A model generated the notes under the pieces. The model did not search any database. It was not told the origin of the DNA and saw only the letters and a program-made list of their open reading frames with translations. Below are positions 1 to 9,249 of a DNA stretch of 64,000 nt, piece by piece; within the stretch, counting starts at the first letter, position 1, and each line of letters starts with the position of its first letter. The position numbers and the translations under genes were made by a program. The DNA comes from Prorocentrum cordatum (Eukaryota > Sar > Dinophyceae > Prorocentrales > Prorocentraceae), in NCBI GenBank assembly GCA_963575745.1, contig CAUYUJ010016137.1:215001-279000 (forward strand), given 5' to 3'.

Positions 1-1
1 A

Positions 2-565
2 ATGGGCCCTTCCGCGCCGCGGGCAGGTTCTCTTTGGGAATTGATAGCGGCAGCGTGCAGTTTCCAATTCCTCATGGGGAATGGTTTGAAGGATTGCGAG
101 ATCGAATCATTCGTCGACAGTGACGTCGCGCTCCGCGCTCTCATCAGGGGCGCGAGCCGACAGGCTGATTACAACGACGTCGTGAATGAACTCTGGTTTA
201 CAGTGGGCGCTGCAGGCGTCCTCCTGCATGCAGCGCGCGCGCCTTCCAGATTAAATTTTGCAGACGGCCCCACGACAAAGCAATCTTTGGCGGAGTCTTC
301 CGCCGAACTCGCGGAGCGAGGATTCCAGCAGATCCCGCGGCATTGGCCAGCCGCCACGCCTTGGAACACACGGTGGGGGGAACGCAGCGGGGAGCCGTGG
401 ACAAAAAGCATCTGGAAGATTATGGTCAGATCGTCTGCGTCTGAATCGTGTGCGAGTCTCTTGGTGGGACGAGCGTCTGTCTTTGATTTCTCGAGAGAAA
501 GCTTGGGTTTGGTTTGTAATCCCTGCGCAGGGCAAGCTGCTCAAGACGCACGCCCGTTGAAGTAG
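2..565 (+). CDS. RNase H-like C-terminal domain of retroelement polyprotein (partial)
   Basis: The frame is open from the left edge to a TGA at 563-565, 187 codons, so the true start is outside the window. Residues about 35-115 resemble the RNase H end of YR and other retroelement polyproteins: a short acidic strand (ESFVDSDVALRALIRG), a helical stretch, then SRLNFADGPT, the position of the conserved 'N-x-A-D' motif near the end of such domains, then an aromatic/proline tail (IPRHWP). The part after residue 130 looks less constrained. It could also be a remnant of a different retroelement class. No complete catalytic set can be confirmed because the upstream residues are missing. Confidence 0.5.
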   Translation: MGPSAPRAGSLWELIAAACSFQFLMGNGLKDCEIESFVDSDVALRALIRGASRQADYNDVVNELWFTVGAAGVLLHAARAPSRLNFADGPTTKQSLAESSAELAERGFQQIPRHWPAATPWNTRWGERSGEPWTKSIWKIMVRSSASESCASLLVGRASVFDFSRESLGLVCNPCAGQAAQDARPLK

Positions 566-581
566 CCGTCGGCTCAGAAAC

Positions 582-1211
582 TTGCGCTCTCTCGAGATGG
601 AGCCAGGTTTGTTAAATTGCTTCGATGCTGGCCGGGCTGCCGCTCTCAGCGGCGCGGGGAAACAAAGCAGGAATGTTCGTCCACGTGCAGAGTCATGGCT
701 TGCACCTCTGCTGCGCCGCGCCAGTGCTATTTCTGGCGAGTCGGTCGAAGTCGGTGCTCTTGAGCAGGAATTGCTAAGCGAAAGCGCCGCCGAGCCTTCC
801 GATGTCCAAGTCACTTCGGCAGAAGAGGCCTCTATGATTCGGTCTCCTCTACAGCGCTGGCCGGATTCATTCGTCAGGCAAATGTTTCTCATGCGTGCGC
901 GAGAGATCACTGGTCGTGCGAAAACGGCCGTGGCGCCTGAGCAAGCGAAAGCACTTCCGGCTGCAATTCAAAAGACTGCGAGCACATATGTGGTTCAGGA
1001 CGTTGACAAACACAGGAAGGCGATGGTTGCGCTGACGGTTTGTACCATGGCGCGCCTGTCTGCGCAGTTGCCTCCACCAGCTATTCTGGCCGACGCGATT
1101 GTGGCAGTGGCTGCTGTCGACACATTGATGTCGGACCCTCCAGAGCAGCCACCCCGGGCAGAAGCGCCACGACGATCGGAGAGCACGTCGGAAGTGAGTT
1201 TCGAGGAATAA
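582..1211 (+). CDS. Hypothetical protein, 209 codons, inside the retroelement fragment
   Basis: Open frame with protein-like, helix-rich composition and few repeats. It lies between the RNase H-like and recombinase-like segments in another frame. Residues about 85-185 are mostly amphipathic helix (RWPDSFVRQMFLMRAREI and following), and the end is acidic and serine-rich. I do not recognise a family. It could be a real accessory frame of the element or a chance open frame in coding-derived DNA. Confidence 0.3.
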   Translation: MRSLEMEPGLLNCFDAGRAAALSGAGKQSRNVRPRAESWLAPLLRRASAISGESVEVGALEQELLSESAAEPSDVQVTSAEEASMIRSPLQRWPDSFVRQMFLMRAREITGRAKTAVAPEQAKALPAAIQKTASTYVVQDVDKHRKAMVALTVCTMARLSAQLPPPAILADAIVAVAAVDTLMSDPPEQPPRAEAPRRSESTSEVSFEE

Positions 1212-1289
1212 AACGATGGGAATTGAATTTTGTAGCTGGAAGACCAGCGCTGGGGGCTACGCTTCGGCGCCTCGCTAGTATGGAAAAAT

Positions 1290-1730
1290 TGTTCTCTGCA
1301 TATATTCGATCCCTGGCCTCCATCGGATGCTAAGGTCGATGCGTTCGTGGTGCTCTTTCGCAATGCATCTTCTCTCGGCAAGTACCTATCCCATTTAAGA
1401 ACAGTCCTGCGGTGGACTCGTAGCCTTCTCGGGCCGCTGCTTGATACAGGACGTGTAGTACGTGGGGCAGAGAAACCGGGGAGAGTAATGCGTCGTGTCA
1501 AGATCCGTGCGACAGCTGATCAAACTCGAAAGTTGGCGCAATGGTGCTACAAGAACGATCAACAAGAAATAGGCGATCGATGGGTCGTGGCACGGCATGA
1601 TTGCCTTCGACACGGAGAGGTGCTGCAGTTGGGTCAGCCTCGGGCGCGGGTGCTTCTTGAGGCGACCGCTGGAGGCGCCGAGGCCATCCGGAATACTTTC
1701 ACACATCGCAGATTCTGCTCTGAACAGTAA
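1290..1730 (+). pseudogene. Tyrosine-recombinase N-terminal fragment
   Basis: Translated in the frame that ends at 1730, this gives DPWPPSDAKVDAFVVLF followed by a core-binding-like helix bundle (LGKYLSHLRTVLRW) and then VVARHDCLRHGEVLQL. The LRHGE sequence matches the 'L-R-x-G-E' box that holds the first catalytic arginine of tyrosine recombinases. The downstream H-x-x-R and Tyr boxes are absent and the frame stops about 35 codons later, so this is a truncated, presumably inactive copy. There is no convincing ATG. Confidence 0.45.
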
Positions 1731-1904
1731 CTCGTAAGTGCATGTGTTCCTTGCAAGGAAAGACGCTATGCGGCACGTGTGCAACCTCGAACCCGCTCAA
1801 CCCCCCCCCCGCGCCCCTCGAGCTGACTGACTCGCTGATCGGCGAGGATCGGGCTCGGACTTCGCCGCGCCGCCGCGACGCGATGCCATGCGCCCCCCGA
1901 CCCA

Positions 1905-2130
1905 GGAGTGCCAAGGATCGAATCGATGTGTCGGATCGGCAATCGAACTGAATCAGATTGGCCGAAATCGGCATCCGAGTCGGGAAAAGTCGCATCGGCG
2001 GAATAATCGGCAGGCCAGCGGGCCTCCAGTGTGAGGAATCGGAGCCCACATCTCGGAATCCGAAACCGAATCGGATCGGAACCAGAGGCCATCGAAATCG
2101 AATCGAATCGAATCCGAGGAATCGAGACGA
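1905..2130. repeat. Degenerate GAATCGGA-type short repeats
   Basis: Variants of AATCGGA / GAATCGAA recur every 10-20 bases (ATCGAATCGATG, CGGATCGGCAATCGAA, AATCGAATCGAATCC). A similar field lies at 29085-29240. It looks like a decayed short-unit tandem repeat. Confidence 0.45.
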
Positions 2131-2149
2131 GCCCACCCCCTTCACACCT

Positions 2150-2199
2150 CCCTCCTCTTCCTCCTCCTCCTCCTCCTCCTCCTCCTCCTCCTCCTCCTC

Positions 2200-2231
<32 letters not shown>

Positions 2232-2412
2232 TCCCTCCTCCTCCCTCCTCCCCCCCTCCTCCTCATTCCCCCTCCTCCTCCTCAACTCCTCCTCCTCCTC
2301 GCCCTCCTCCTCCTTCTCCTCCTCCTCCTCTTCCTCCTCCTCCTCCTCCTCCTCCTCCTCCTCCTCTCTCCTCCTCCCCCTCCCCCTCCTCCCCCTCCTC
2401 CCCCTCCCCTCT
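2150..2412. repeat. (CCT)n triplet tract, interrupted
   Basis: Almost pure pyrimidine strand of CCT triplets with CCC interruptions over about 260 bases. The long Ser, Pro or Leu frames through it are by-products of the repeat. Confidence 0.95.
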
Positions 2413-2575
2413 CGAAGCTCGAAACTCGATGCCCCGCCGACCTGCGCGGCCCCCTGCGGCCGCCGCGCGCACTCGCGCGGTTCGTCGGCGGCGGCGCCTG
2501 GAAGGGCGGCGGCCCCGGCGGCGGAGGCGGCGGCGCTGCGGCGGACATCGCCCTCTGCAGGGGGCCGGGAGACGC

Positions 2576-2578
2576 TTT

Positions 2579-2625
<47 letters not shown>

Positions 2626-2790
2626 GCGGCGAAGGCGACGACGGCGGCGGCGACGGCGACGACGGCGGCGGTGACGGCGACGGCGACGGCGGCGACGGCG
2701 ACGGTGGCGACGGCGGCGGCGGCGGCGACGGCGACGGCGGCGGGGGCGGCGGCGACGGGAACGGTGGCGGGGGCGGCGGCGGCGATTCGG
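2576..2790. repeat. (GAC/GGC)n GC-rich triplet tract
   Basis: Interrupted GAC and GGC triplets over about 210 bases, encoding Asp/Gly or Arg runs depending on frame. No gene is claimed here. Confidence 0.9.
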
Positions 2791-2799
2791 GGGTCTTCG

Positions 2800-3520
2800 A
2801 GCGCTCCTGGAGCTTCTGGTCGCCATGGCTGGGCGCAGATGCTCGGCTGGCCCGCAGGCGTGGATGCACCCCAGAAGGCCCCGCCTGGGAAGGTGCCCGG
2901 GGCTGTGCCCTGGGAGCGGCTTCTCAAACTCAGCAGTCGAGCGAGAGAGTGGAAGAATGAGACAACGCAATGATCTCTTTCTGACTTTGTGCTCTCCAGA
3001 GGCCGGGCCAGGGCGTACAGGCGAGCGCCCGGTTTGCAGCGATCGCACCCTCAGCAGCCGAGCAGGGGATCGACTACAGCATGGACTTACCCCAGACTTT
3101 GACTGGGTCGCCGACTCTGCAGGCAAAAACCTCTGCGGCTCCGTAGCCATCTGATGGACACTCCGCACCTGAATCCTGGACTCGACGGACAAATCGATTT
3201 TGGGGTACAGTGGAGGCCAGTCCACAAGAAATCTTCCACAAAAAACCCAACCCTGAGACCCCAGAACGTCCGTTGATTTTGGCGTGGGAACGTCACGCCT
3301 TCCATAGCAAAGCCATCGAAACCCAAGAAACCAAGGGCACCCTGGAGGCAAGCAGGGTGTTTCTTGGCATCGGTCTCCACTGTAATGCAGTCGATCTCCT
3401 ACCCGAAGCATGTCTTTCGGCGGCCTCGGGCCCGGGGCAGGGCCGCGCGCGAGACCAGAGAGTGGCGCGAGAACCCTCTCGGGGGGGGGCAGCAGCGGGG
3501 CCCCCACTGCCTCCAGTGTT
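2800..3520. other. Gene-poor stretch
   Basis: Mixed-composition DNA with no coding frame, family element or RNA gene that I can support. An 11-base match to the start of the spliced leader occurs at 3140-3150 and is treated as chance. Confidence 0.5.
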
Positions 3521-3522
3521 GG

Positions 3523-3689
3523 GTCGGGCATGTCCCCCCCAGGCGGATCTTCGACGAGAAAAGGAAACATGACAAAGAAGAAGCAGACATCATCAAACAT
3601 AAAAAACTAAAAACAAAAAACGAAGAAATCGTCCCCAGGCCATGTTTGCACTATGTTTGAAGATTCCTCCTGCAGAGGGGCAGGCCCGA
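3523..3689 (+). mobile_element. Family A element, copy 1
   Basis: Starts GTCGGGCATGTCCC and ends with the inverted form GGGGCAGGCCCGAT. Inside are the family landmarks: GGCGGATCTTCGACGA near the left end and ATTCCTCCTGCAGAGG near the right, with an A-rich middle containing AAATCGTCCC. Length is about 167 bp. Confidence 0.75.
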
Positions 3690-3964
3690 TTTATCTCCAA
3701 GTGGCGTGGAGCACGCAGGCCGCGCCGGTCTGGCGCAGAGGCTGGCTGGCGCGGCTGGCCGATGCTGGACGACCCATGACCTGCTCTGTGCACTGCGGTC
3801 AGCGTCGTCGTCTTCTTCTTCTTCTTCGGCGTGCCGACCTCGGGCGGCAGAGGGGGAGCGGGGGGGTCTGGCTCCGGACCCCTGCTTGGCGCGACTGCTT
3901 GGAGCCGTGGCCTGCGGACCTCCGCCGGCTGGGCGCGCCGCTTCGCCCGCGCCTGGCCGCCGCT

Positions 3965-4264
3965 ATCGCACCGCGGGCCTGTGATAGTGCGGCCCGGCGT
4001 GCGCCCGCACCTGTAACGGCCATCCCTGGGCGCGGACGCCCAGCCGTGTCCCCGCGCCGTACGCTTGCGCTGACATGCTCGCTTGCTCGGTCCCTCTGCC
4101 CTCGGTCTGCGGGCTCCTCGTCGTGCTCTGCCGTCGCCGTTGTCGCCCATGGAGATTCTGCCGCGCTCGGGGAGAAGCCTGGTCGCCTGTCGGCCGCGAA
4201 GCTCCCCTCGAGCCTCGCCTGCCAGCTGCGACCAAGTTCGAATGCCAAGGCGCAAGCGTGCGAA
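3965..4264 (-). CDS. Possible retrocopied coding segment behind a spliced-leader relic
   Basis: Reading leftward from the spliced-leader relic, DNA down to about 3965 is open in more than one frame. The frame running through the relic gives a protein-like acidic stretch (SPWATTATAEHDEEPADRGQ). Another frame has an ATG at 4150 (MGDNGDGRARRG). Neither can be shown to be the true one and no family is recognised. Left of 3965 the sequence resembles a worn family G element, so an intron may begin there. Confidence 0.22.
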
Positions 4265-4281
4265 CTTGAGCCAAAATGGCT
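4265..4281 (-). other. Relict dinoflagellate spliced-leader (DinoSL) sequence
   Basis: The minus strand reads AGCCATTTTGGCTCAAG, identical to the 3' 17 bases of the 22-base conserved DinoSL that is trans-spliced onto dinoflagellate mRNAs. The first four to five leader bases are replaced (the genome has TCTG where the leader has CCGT). Genomic relics of this kind are known to mark genes whose spliced mRNA was reverse-transcribed and re-inserted. A 17-base chance match in 64 kb is very unlikely. Confidence 0.85.
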
Positions 4282-4679
4282 CAGAAATACCATGGGTGCT
4301 CGAAACGGGCGGAGGGGGAGGGGGGAAGGCGAAGTTGGGTCAGACCGTATACCGAGGAAGCGCCGCGGACGGAACAAATGAACGATTTAAAGGAACGGGT
4401 CTTACGCGGTAACATTTAGCGACCTCATGCCGCGGATTACGCGGACCGCCCAGCCATACGCAAGCAACTGGCGCATGACTGTCCGCGCAATCGGCCCCGT
4501 GTTTCTGCGTCGCTCGGGTGGTGAGGAGCTGATTCGAGTCGGTCCGGTTGCGGGTGTGCAAACATCCAGTGTGGGGGGGGGTCAATGCCTGGAGGAAGAG
4601 GAAGGCAGAGGAGGATGTTGTTAGATGTGCGGCAAGACCAGTAATGACGAATGATGGTGGATGGAAAGGGTATCAGGAT

Positions 4680-4835
4680 AAAAACGATGTTGTTGATGAT
4701 GCTGATGGTGATGGAGATGATAATAATGGTGTGGATGCAGATGATGATGCTGATGATGATGATGCTGATGATGATCCCCGCGTCTGAAGGGGTCAGATGA
4801 TGATGATGCTGATGATGTTGATGATGTTTGTTTTT
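4680..4835. repeat. (GAT)n triplet tract
   Basis: Interrupted GAT/GCT triplets, ending in a GATGATGTT run next to the 3' end of the membrane-protein remnant. Confidence 0.9.
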
Positions 4836-4839
4836 TTGT

Positions 4840-6470
4840 TTTTTCCTCGCACCTTTAAACGCTCTGCTTCGATTTCCTCTGCGGTGAGCCGTCGGCCAGT
4901 CAGCGGGCAACGAGTCATATCCATTCTCAGCGACTCCCAATCCGTGCTACTATTGCATATAGCGAGGGGCGGCTCCGAGGCAATTCGAAGAGGCTCGCGC
5001 GGCCCCGAATCAGATATATGTGGCAGCCGAGCCCTCGTCACAGCCGCCATCTCCCAGAAATCCCGCATGCCAGCACGATCAGATCCAGGCCGAGGGCTGC
5101 GACGTCCATGGAACACACCAGGACGAGGAGGGAGGTCGAAACAAGCGCGCACCGCATCGTCAATAGGGTAGCCGTCCATGTCCATCTCGGCGAGGAGGTC
5201 GTCCACTATCTCGTCGCACGAGAAGCTCCAGGCACGAGAAGCTCCAGGCATCTCGTCGCGCCAGCTCCACCATCTCCTCGTTCAGTATGCTCAGGAAGAC
5301 CTGCGCGATCGTCGGGAAGCAGCTCTCGTCCCTGGGGAAGCCCCCCGGCACCAGATCCAGGGAGACAATCGCGACCTCCACGAAGCTCGGCAGAAACTCC
5401 ACGGAACAGGCCCGCACTAGGCCCAGGAAGGACCACAGGGCCTCCAGGCACGGCAGCGCGATCCTCTAGGAACAGACCCGCACCAAGCGCAATAAAAAAG
5501 TCGTCGCAATATACACTGTCTTCGGGAAGAGGCACACGTCCCTCGGGAAGCGGACCAGCATCAGGTCCAGGAAGGCCCACACAATCTGCAGTAAGTAGAC
5601 GGTCGCCAGGCACAGGAAGTTCCACCTGTCCGCCAGGCAACGCAGCTCGAACGTCAGGCAAATGAGCCACACCAGGCGCATGAGGAACGGCATCAGACTG
5701 GTCACCACCTCCTCCTTCACGATAGCCGATACAAAGCTCCCGAAGAACAACGTCAGCTATGTCGCAGTCACGAGCAGGAAATCCGTCTCCATCATGAGGC
5801 TCAGCGCGATCATCTTCGGCAGAAAGGACACTTGAATTCGGAACGTAAATCTGCGCGTCCGAATTGAAAGAGAACTTCGGCACCTCTGGGAATAGACCGC
5901 CATGATGTCGAGGAGCCTTGTGCAGTGGACCGCCACCGCTCCGCCATGCAGCTGCCGCCCACGGGTCGCCAGGGATCACAGGTGGCCGCACGATGGTCTC
6001 GCCGACGTCGCCGGGGTCCGCCACCGCCGTCATCTCCTCCACCATCAGGGTCGTCATCACCAGAACCCCCACCACCATGAGGACGATCGTCACCGCCAGC
6101 ACCATCCGGAAGCCAAGGAGAAGACCACCAGATGCAAATCTCCTGCTTCCCGCCCGAATGGCGATGCCCACGATCCACTGCAACCAGCACGCCCACCATG
6201 CGATCGAACACCTCGAGCGTGTGGAGGAGAAGCGCCCTTGCTGGAGGTGAGGTAGGCCCAGCAGCAGGGTCGAGCACCACCTTAACCTTGGACCTGCTCG
6301 GGATGGCAGCCGAGGAGACAGAGATGTGCGCCTGGACCCCTGCGACCACTTGCTCGCGAATCCAACGAAGCCTCGCAGCGACGACCATGGCCCACGGAAG
6401 CGGGAGGGGAGAGGGGGAGGGCGCAAGCGCACCCAGGAAGCTGCGGGGACAGGCACGTGCCAGAGCCAAA
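4840..6470 (-). pseudogene. Decayed gene for a multi-pass membrane protein
   Basis: Protein-like sequence runs through this interval but switches frame. From the 5' side: IREQVVAGVQAHISVSSAAI and LLLHTLEVFDRMV (about 6400-6190); a hydrophobic helix MVLAVTIVLMVVGVLVMTTL (about 6110-6050); then a long hydrophobic region in a third frame (about 5835-5255) with FFGSFVSAIVKEEVV, RLVWLICLTFELRCLADRW and ATVYLLQIVWAFLDLM; finally a soluble tail (DEIVDDLLAEMDMDGYPIDD to EEIEAERLKVRGKN). The third frame has two in-frame TAG codons (minus-strand positions near 5750 and 5473). A 16-bp tandem duplication at about 5220-5251 shifts frame just before the tail. FPRD-containing repeats around 5550 and 5330 suggest an internally repeated protein. 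The family is not recognised. Either TAG might instead be the end of a short intron, so a living gene is not fully excluded. Confidence 0.5.
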
Positions 6471-6477
6471 GCAGCTA

Positions 6478-6495
6478 TGATGATGATGGTGATGG

Positions 6496-6563
<68 letters not shown>

Positions 6564-6660
6564 GTGTTTGGGATGGCTGGTGATGGTGATGGTGATGGTG
6601 GTGATGTGGATGGTGATGATGATGATGATGAAGATACTGCTGCTGATGATGATTATTGTT
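6478..6660. repeat. (ATG)n triplet tract
   Basis: Long run of GATGAT, nearly pure from 6480 to 6560 and interrupted by GGT and CTG afterwards. Confidence 0.95.
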
Positions 6661-6996
6661 TTGTCTTGCAGCGACGGGACTCGTGATCGTTGACGTCAAC
6701 GGAACCCAGTCAGGTCTGCCAATCGCCCATGTTCGATTCCAGCAGCAGTGACTTCAAATGTTTTCCGATGCCCTCAAGCGACCCTTCTCCTGCTCACAAC
6801 TCGAATATCCCCTCCTTCTGCGCGTGGCGCTTGAGAGAGGTTGCGACTGTTGCTCGCGCGCCCTTCGGTGAACGATGAACGGTGAACGGTGCCACCACGA
6901 AAACCCACGCGAGGGGAGTGGTCTCAATCACCGCCTCGACGCCGACAGAAGGACAAGACGCAGCAGACCGAGTCAGCATGCACTGGCACAGAAAAA

Positions 6997-7102
6997 ATGT
7001 CGGAGGTCCACGCTGATTTCTCGGGCCGACGCTGGGCCCGAAGGGCGCGAGAGGGGCCTGGGCGCCGACCGAGAAATCCGAGGCGGACCTCGGAGACAGG
7101 TT
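6997..7102. mobile_element. Family D fold-back element, copy 1
   Basis: Left arm TCGGAGGTCCACGCTGATTT and the matching inverted right arm (AAATCCGAGGCGGACCTCGG) flank a GC-rich centre. Confidence 0.6.
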
Positions 7103-7516
7103 CACGCTTGTGTCAAGGCTGCTGCAGCACGCGGTGAGCCTCGGGGCGAATGTGGGATGGCCATGCCCACGGCGAAGGCTGCATCCTGGAGGCGAATTGG
7201 CAGGCAGAAAGACTCGCTAACTTTCCATGCTGCAATGTTGCGACGTAATTCGTTGGCGAGTCTTCACCACCTGCAGAGTGAAACTTGGGCGGCTGGCGCG
7301 AACGCTGGCATAAAACACGAAAAGAGTGGGCTGTGCCCTGAGGTGGCTATGTTGCGAAAGCAGACTGAAGGCGGCAAGGCGCCACGCGAGTAGATCTAGA
7401 GCCTCGGCCTTTCTCGAGGTTCCATGCGTTGAACTCTCAGGAGACGAGGCTGCACGCGCAACTCCTTCCCGACGCTCACCCCGCCTCCCCCTCCACTGTA
7501 GAAGAAGAAAAGAACG

Positions 7517-7657
7517 CCATAAGCAAACTGTTGGCGCTCCCCGCGGATCTCTTGGATCTGCGCTGGACCCCCTCCCTGGCGCGCGGAGCGCGCCAAGGGC
7601 GGTGTCGGTGGCGCCGCGGGGGGGGCCAAGAAATCCGCGCGGAGCGCTCAAGGTTTA
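7517..7657. mobile_element. Family D fold-back element, copy 2
   Basis: Inverted arms GCAAACTGTTGGCGCTCCCC and GAGCGCTCAAGGTTTATG flank CCGCGGATCTCTTGGATCTG and its inverse; the middle holds CCTCCCTGGCGCGCGGAGCG. Confidence 0.6.
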
Positions 7658-7803
7658 TGTTTGTTTGGCGCTGTTCTTTTCCGCCATTGATTCGGCAACA
7701 TGCTTCAAGCATATGTTTATGTCAATCTCTTCAAATTGTTTGGGAACATGCTTCCTCTGCATAGATTGTCCTCCCCATCGACTGGCCTGCTTCTGCCCCT
7801 CCG

Positions 7804-7927
7804 CTACGCAGCGACCCGATCGCGGGCGCCCTGCCACGCCGGCAAGTCCCTCCACCTCTGGCCCGTGAAGAGGTGGCCGCACGCCATGCACCCGTTGAAG
7901 ATGACTGGCACGTTGCAGCTCTCGCAC
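7804..7927 (-). CDS. Ubiquitin-like/zinc-ribbon protein gene, exon 4 (C-terminus and stop)
   Basis: The exon starts after a pyrimidine-rich acceptor (TCTTCTCCTCTACAG|G) at 7928 and ends at a TAG at 7804-7806. It encodes CESCNVPVIFNGCMACGHLF, a Cys4 zinc-ribbon pair (C-x2-C and C-x2-C spaced by 9 residues), followed by an RWRDLPAWQGA tail. The split AG|G codon joins exon 3 in frame. The 124 bases equal one base plus 41 codons, as the exon 3 phase requires. Confidence 0.7.
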
Positions 7928-7969
7928 CTGTAGAGGAGAAGACCAAAAAAAACGGCTAGGGTGGGCTTC

Positions 7970-8095
7970 TCCTCCTCCTCCTCCACTTCCTCATCCTCCT
8001 CCTCCTCCTCCTCCTCCACCTCCTCCTCCCCCTCCTCCTCCCCCTCCCCCCCTCCCTCCTCCTGCTCCTCCTCCTCCTCCTCCTCCTCCTGGTCC
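7970..8095. repeat. (CCT)n triplet tract in the last intron
   Basis: Interrupted CCT triplets within the 547-bp intron 7928-8474. Confidence 0.95.
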
Positions 8096-8151
8096 TCCGA
8101 ATCTCTGCCTGACAGAGGACTCCACCTCGCCGCTTCAGGAGTGTTGGTCTG

Positions 8152-8276
8152 GGCATCGCTGGGACGTCCATTCCCTGTGCTTTTTTCGGTTTCGTGCGTG
8201 GCATTTTAGCCAAATCATCAAGGATGCTCCTCGATGGTCCTCGCCGAAGGAAAAATGCACACGTCCGAGCGATGCC
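8152..8276. mobile_element. Family B inverted-repeat element, copy 1
   Basis: Ends GGCATCGCTGGGACGT and ACGTCCGAGCGATGCC are inverted copies. The inside, with TTCCCTGTGC and AGGATGCTCCTCGATGGTCC, matches the copy at 27587-27714. Lies in an intron. Confidence 0.75.
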
Positions 8277-8297
8277 AAGTGGTAGAATTGTCTGGGC

Positions 8298-8450
8298 GTA
8301 CGTTTCTTTTGGCGCTCCGCGTGGATTCCTTGGATCTGCGCCGGACCCCCCTCCCTGGCGAGCGGAGCGCGCAAGGGGCGGCGCCGGAGACGCCGCCAGG
8401 GGGGGCCCAGCGCGGATCCGAGAATCCCGCGCGGAGCGCCAAGAGTTTCG
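8298..8450. mobile_element. Family D fold-back element, copy 3
   Basis: Arms TTTTGGCGCTCCGCGTGGAT and the inverse around GCGCGGAGCGCCAAGAG, with a GC-rich loop. Directly beside family B copy 1 in the same intron. Confidence 0.65.
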
Positions 8451-8474
8451 GTTTGTGCGGCTGCTTCTTCGAAC

Positions 8475-8572
8475 CTGGGGATGCGCGCACTGGGTCTGCC
8501 GGGGCGCCACGCGGCTCCCGAGGGTGACCGCGTGTGGCAGCGGGGGCACTCCCCGTGGTGCGTCTCCATGTC
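8475..8572 (-). CDS. Ubiquitin-like/zinc-ribbon protein gene, exon 3
   Basis: Bounded by acceptor CTGGCCAGCAG|GAC and donor CCCCAG|GTTCG. It encodes DMETHHGECPRCHTRSP and a basic/proline stretch ending at a split codon AG|G. With exon 2 it completes a Cys/His cluster (CPRCHAGPLLNLGCQ then DMETHHGECPRC), which looks like a zinc-binding module. Both boundaries keep frame with the neighbouring exons. Confidence 0.7.
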
Positions 8573-8709
8573 CTGCTGGCCAGGCGCAGGGGTGGCCCGG
8601 TGGCCCCGGGCTGGCCTCCGGTGCGCGGCCTTCCGATCGCTGCGCGCGACGCGACGGCAGCGGCCCGCATGGTAATTATAGGGGCCTCCCAGACGAGGTC
8701 GGAGCAGAT

Positions 8710-8877
8710 GGGGTCGGAGGATCGCGCCGCATCCTCGATGCATCGCCATTACATCGCCGATGCACTGGCGACGTCGGCGCGGGGAGAACGCGCTCCACAT
8801 CGAGCCGCATCACCGATGCGTCGGCGATGTGGCGTTGTCCTCCGAGCCCATCTTCGAGGGCCCCATCTGGGAGGCCC
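8710..8877. mobile_element. Family E fold-back element, copy 1
   Basis: GGGGTCGGAGGATCGCGCCG at the left is inverted as a GAGCCCATC-type arm at the right. GATGCATCGCC / GGCGATG palindromes fill the middle. In the intron between exons 2 and 3. Confidence 0.6.
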
Positions 8878-8957
8878 GGACTTCCGGAAGCCGCGCGCTG
8901 GAGCTCGCTCTTGCGAGGGGCCACTCTCCCTGGAGAAATCAAGAGGTACCGATACCG

Positions 8958-9040
8958 CTGCTCCCTGGACCTCTCCCTGGGGCGCGTCCTGACGAGGACT
9001 CCGACGCGAGTCACGCCATGGCGACGAGGGCCTCCCAGGA
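8958..9040. repeat. Family Q repeat
   Basis: TCTCCCTGGGGCGCGTCCTG followed by a GGCGACGAGGGCCTCCCAGG block; related blocks occur at 16840-16895 and 60750-60830. Confidence 0.5.
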
Positions 9041-9074
9041 GGCCCGGACAGGCGAGAACCAGGGCAGGGCACTC

Positions 9075-9197
9075 GCCATCGCTCGAACGTCCATTCCCTG
9101 TGCCTTTGAGGTTTCGTGCGTGGTTTCTTCGCAGAATGATCCAGGATGCTCCTTAATCACCCCCGCCGAGAAAAGGTGCACATGTCCGAGCGATACC
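9075..9197. mobile_element. Family B inverted-repeat element, copy 2
   Basis: Ends GCCATCGCTCGAACGT and CATGTCCGAGCGATACC. More diverged inside than the other two copies. In the intron between exons 2 and 3. Confidence 0.7.
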
Positions 9198-9249
9198 AGT
9201 GGCAGCGGTATTGGTACCTCTTCCTCCCCCGCCGGACGCGTGGCCGGTC

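Larger units (their letters stand above)
1..1730 (+). mobile_element. 3' part of a DIRS-like (tyrosine-recombinase) retroelement, truncated at both ends
   Basis: Two segments on the same strand belong together: an RNase H-like stretch (2-565) and, after about 700 bases, a tyrosine-recombinase-like stretch (about 1290-1730) that ends just after its first catalytic box. RNase H followed by a tyrosine recombinase is the order of DIRS-type retroelements. The reverse transcriptase would lie left of the window and the rest of the recombinase is missing, so this copy is a fragment. No terminal or split repeats are seen. The assignment comes from motif order and composition read by eye. Confidence 0.45.

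Noticed and set aside
3140-3150. TCCGTAGCCAT match to the first 11 bases of the spliced leader
   Set aside because: The match stops after 11 bases, which is expected by chance at a few percent in 64 kb; known genomic relics keep the 3' end, not the 5' end.
2263-3600. A 445-codon minus-strand open frame
   Set aside because: The middle is poly-Arg/Gly from triplet tracts and the outer parts overlap a family A element; no domain or consistent codon signal.
5206-6456. One intact 416-codon minus-strand gene
   Set aside because: Left of about 5800 this frame is Pro/Gly-rich and non-hydrophobic while a neighbouring frame gives clear membrane helices, so it is open only because of composition.
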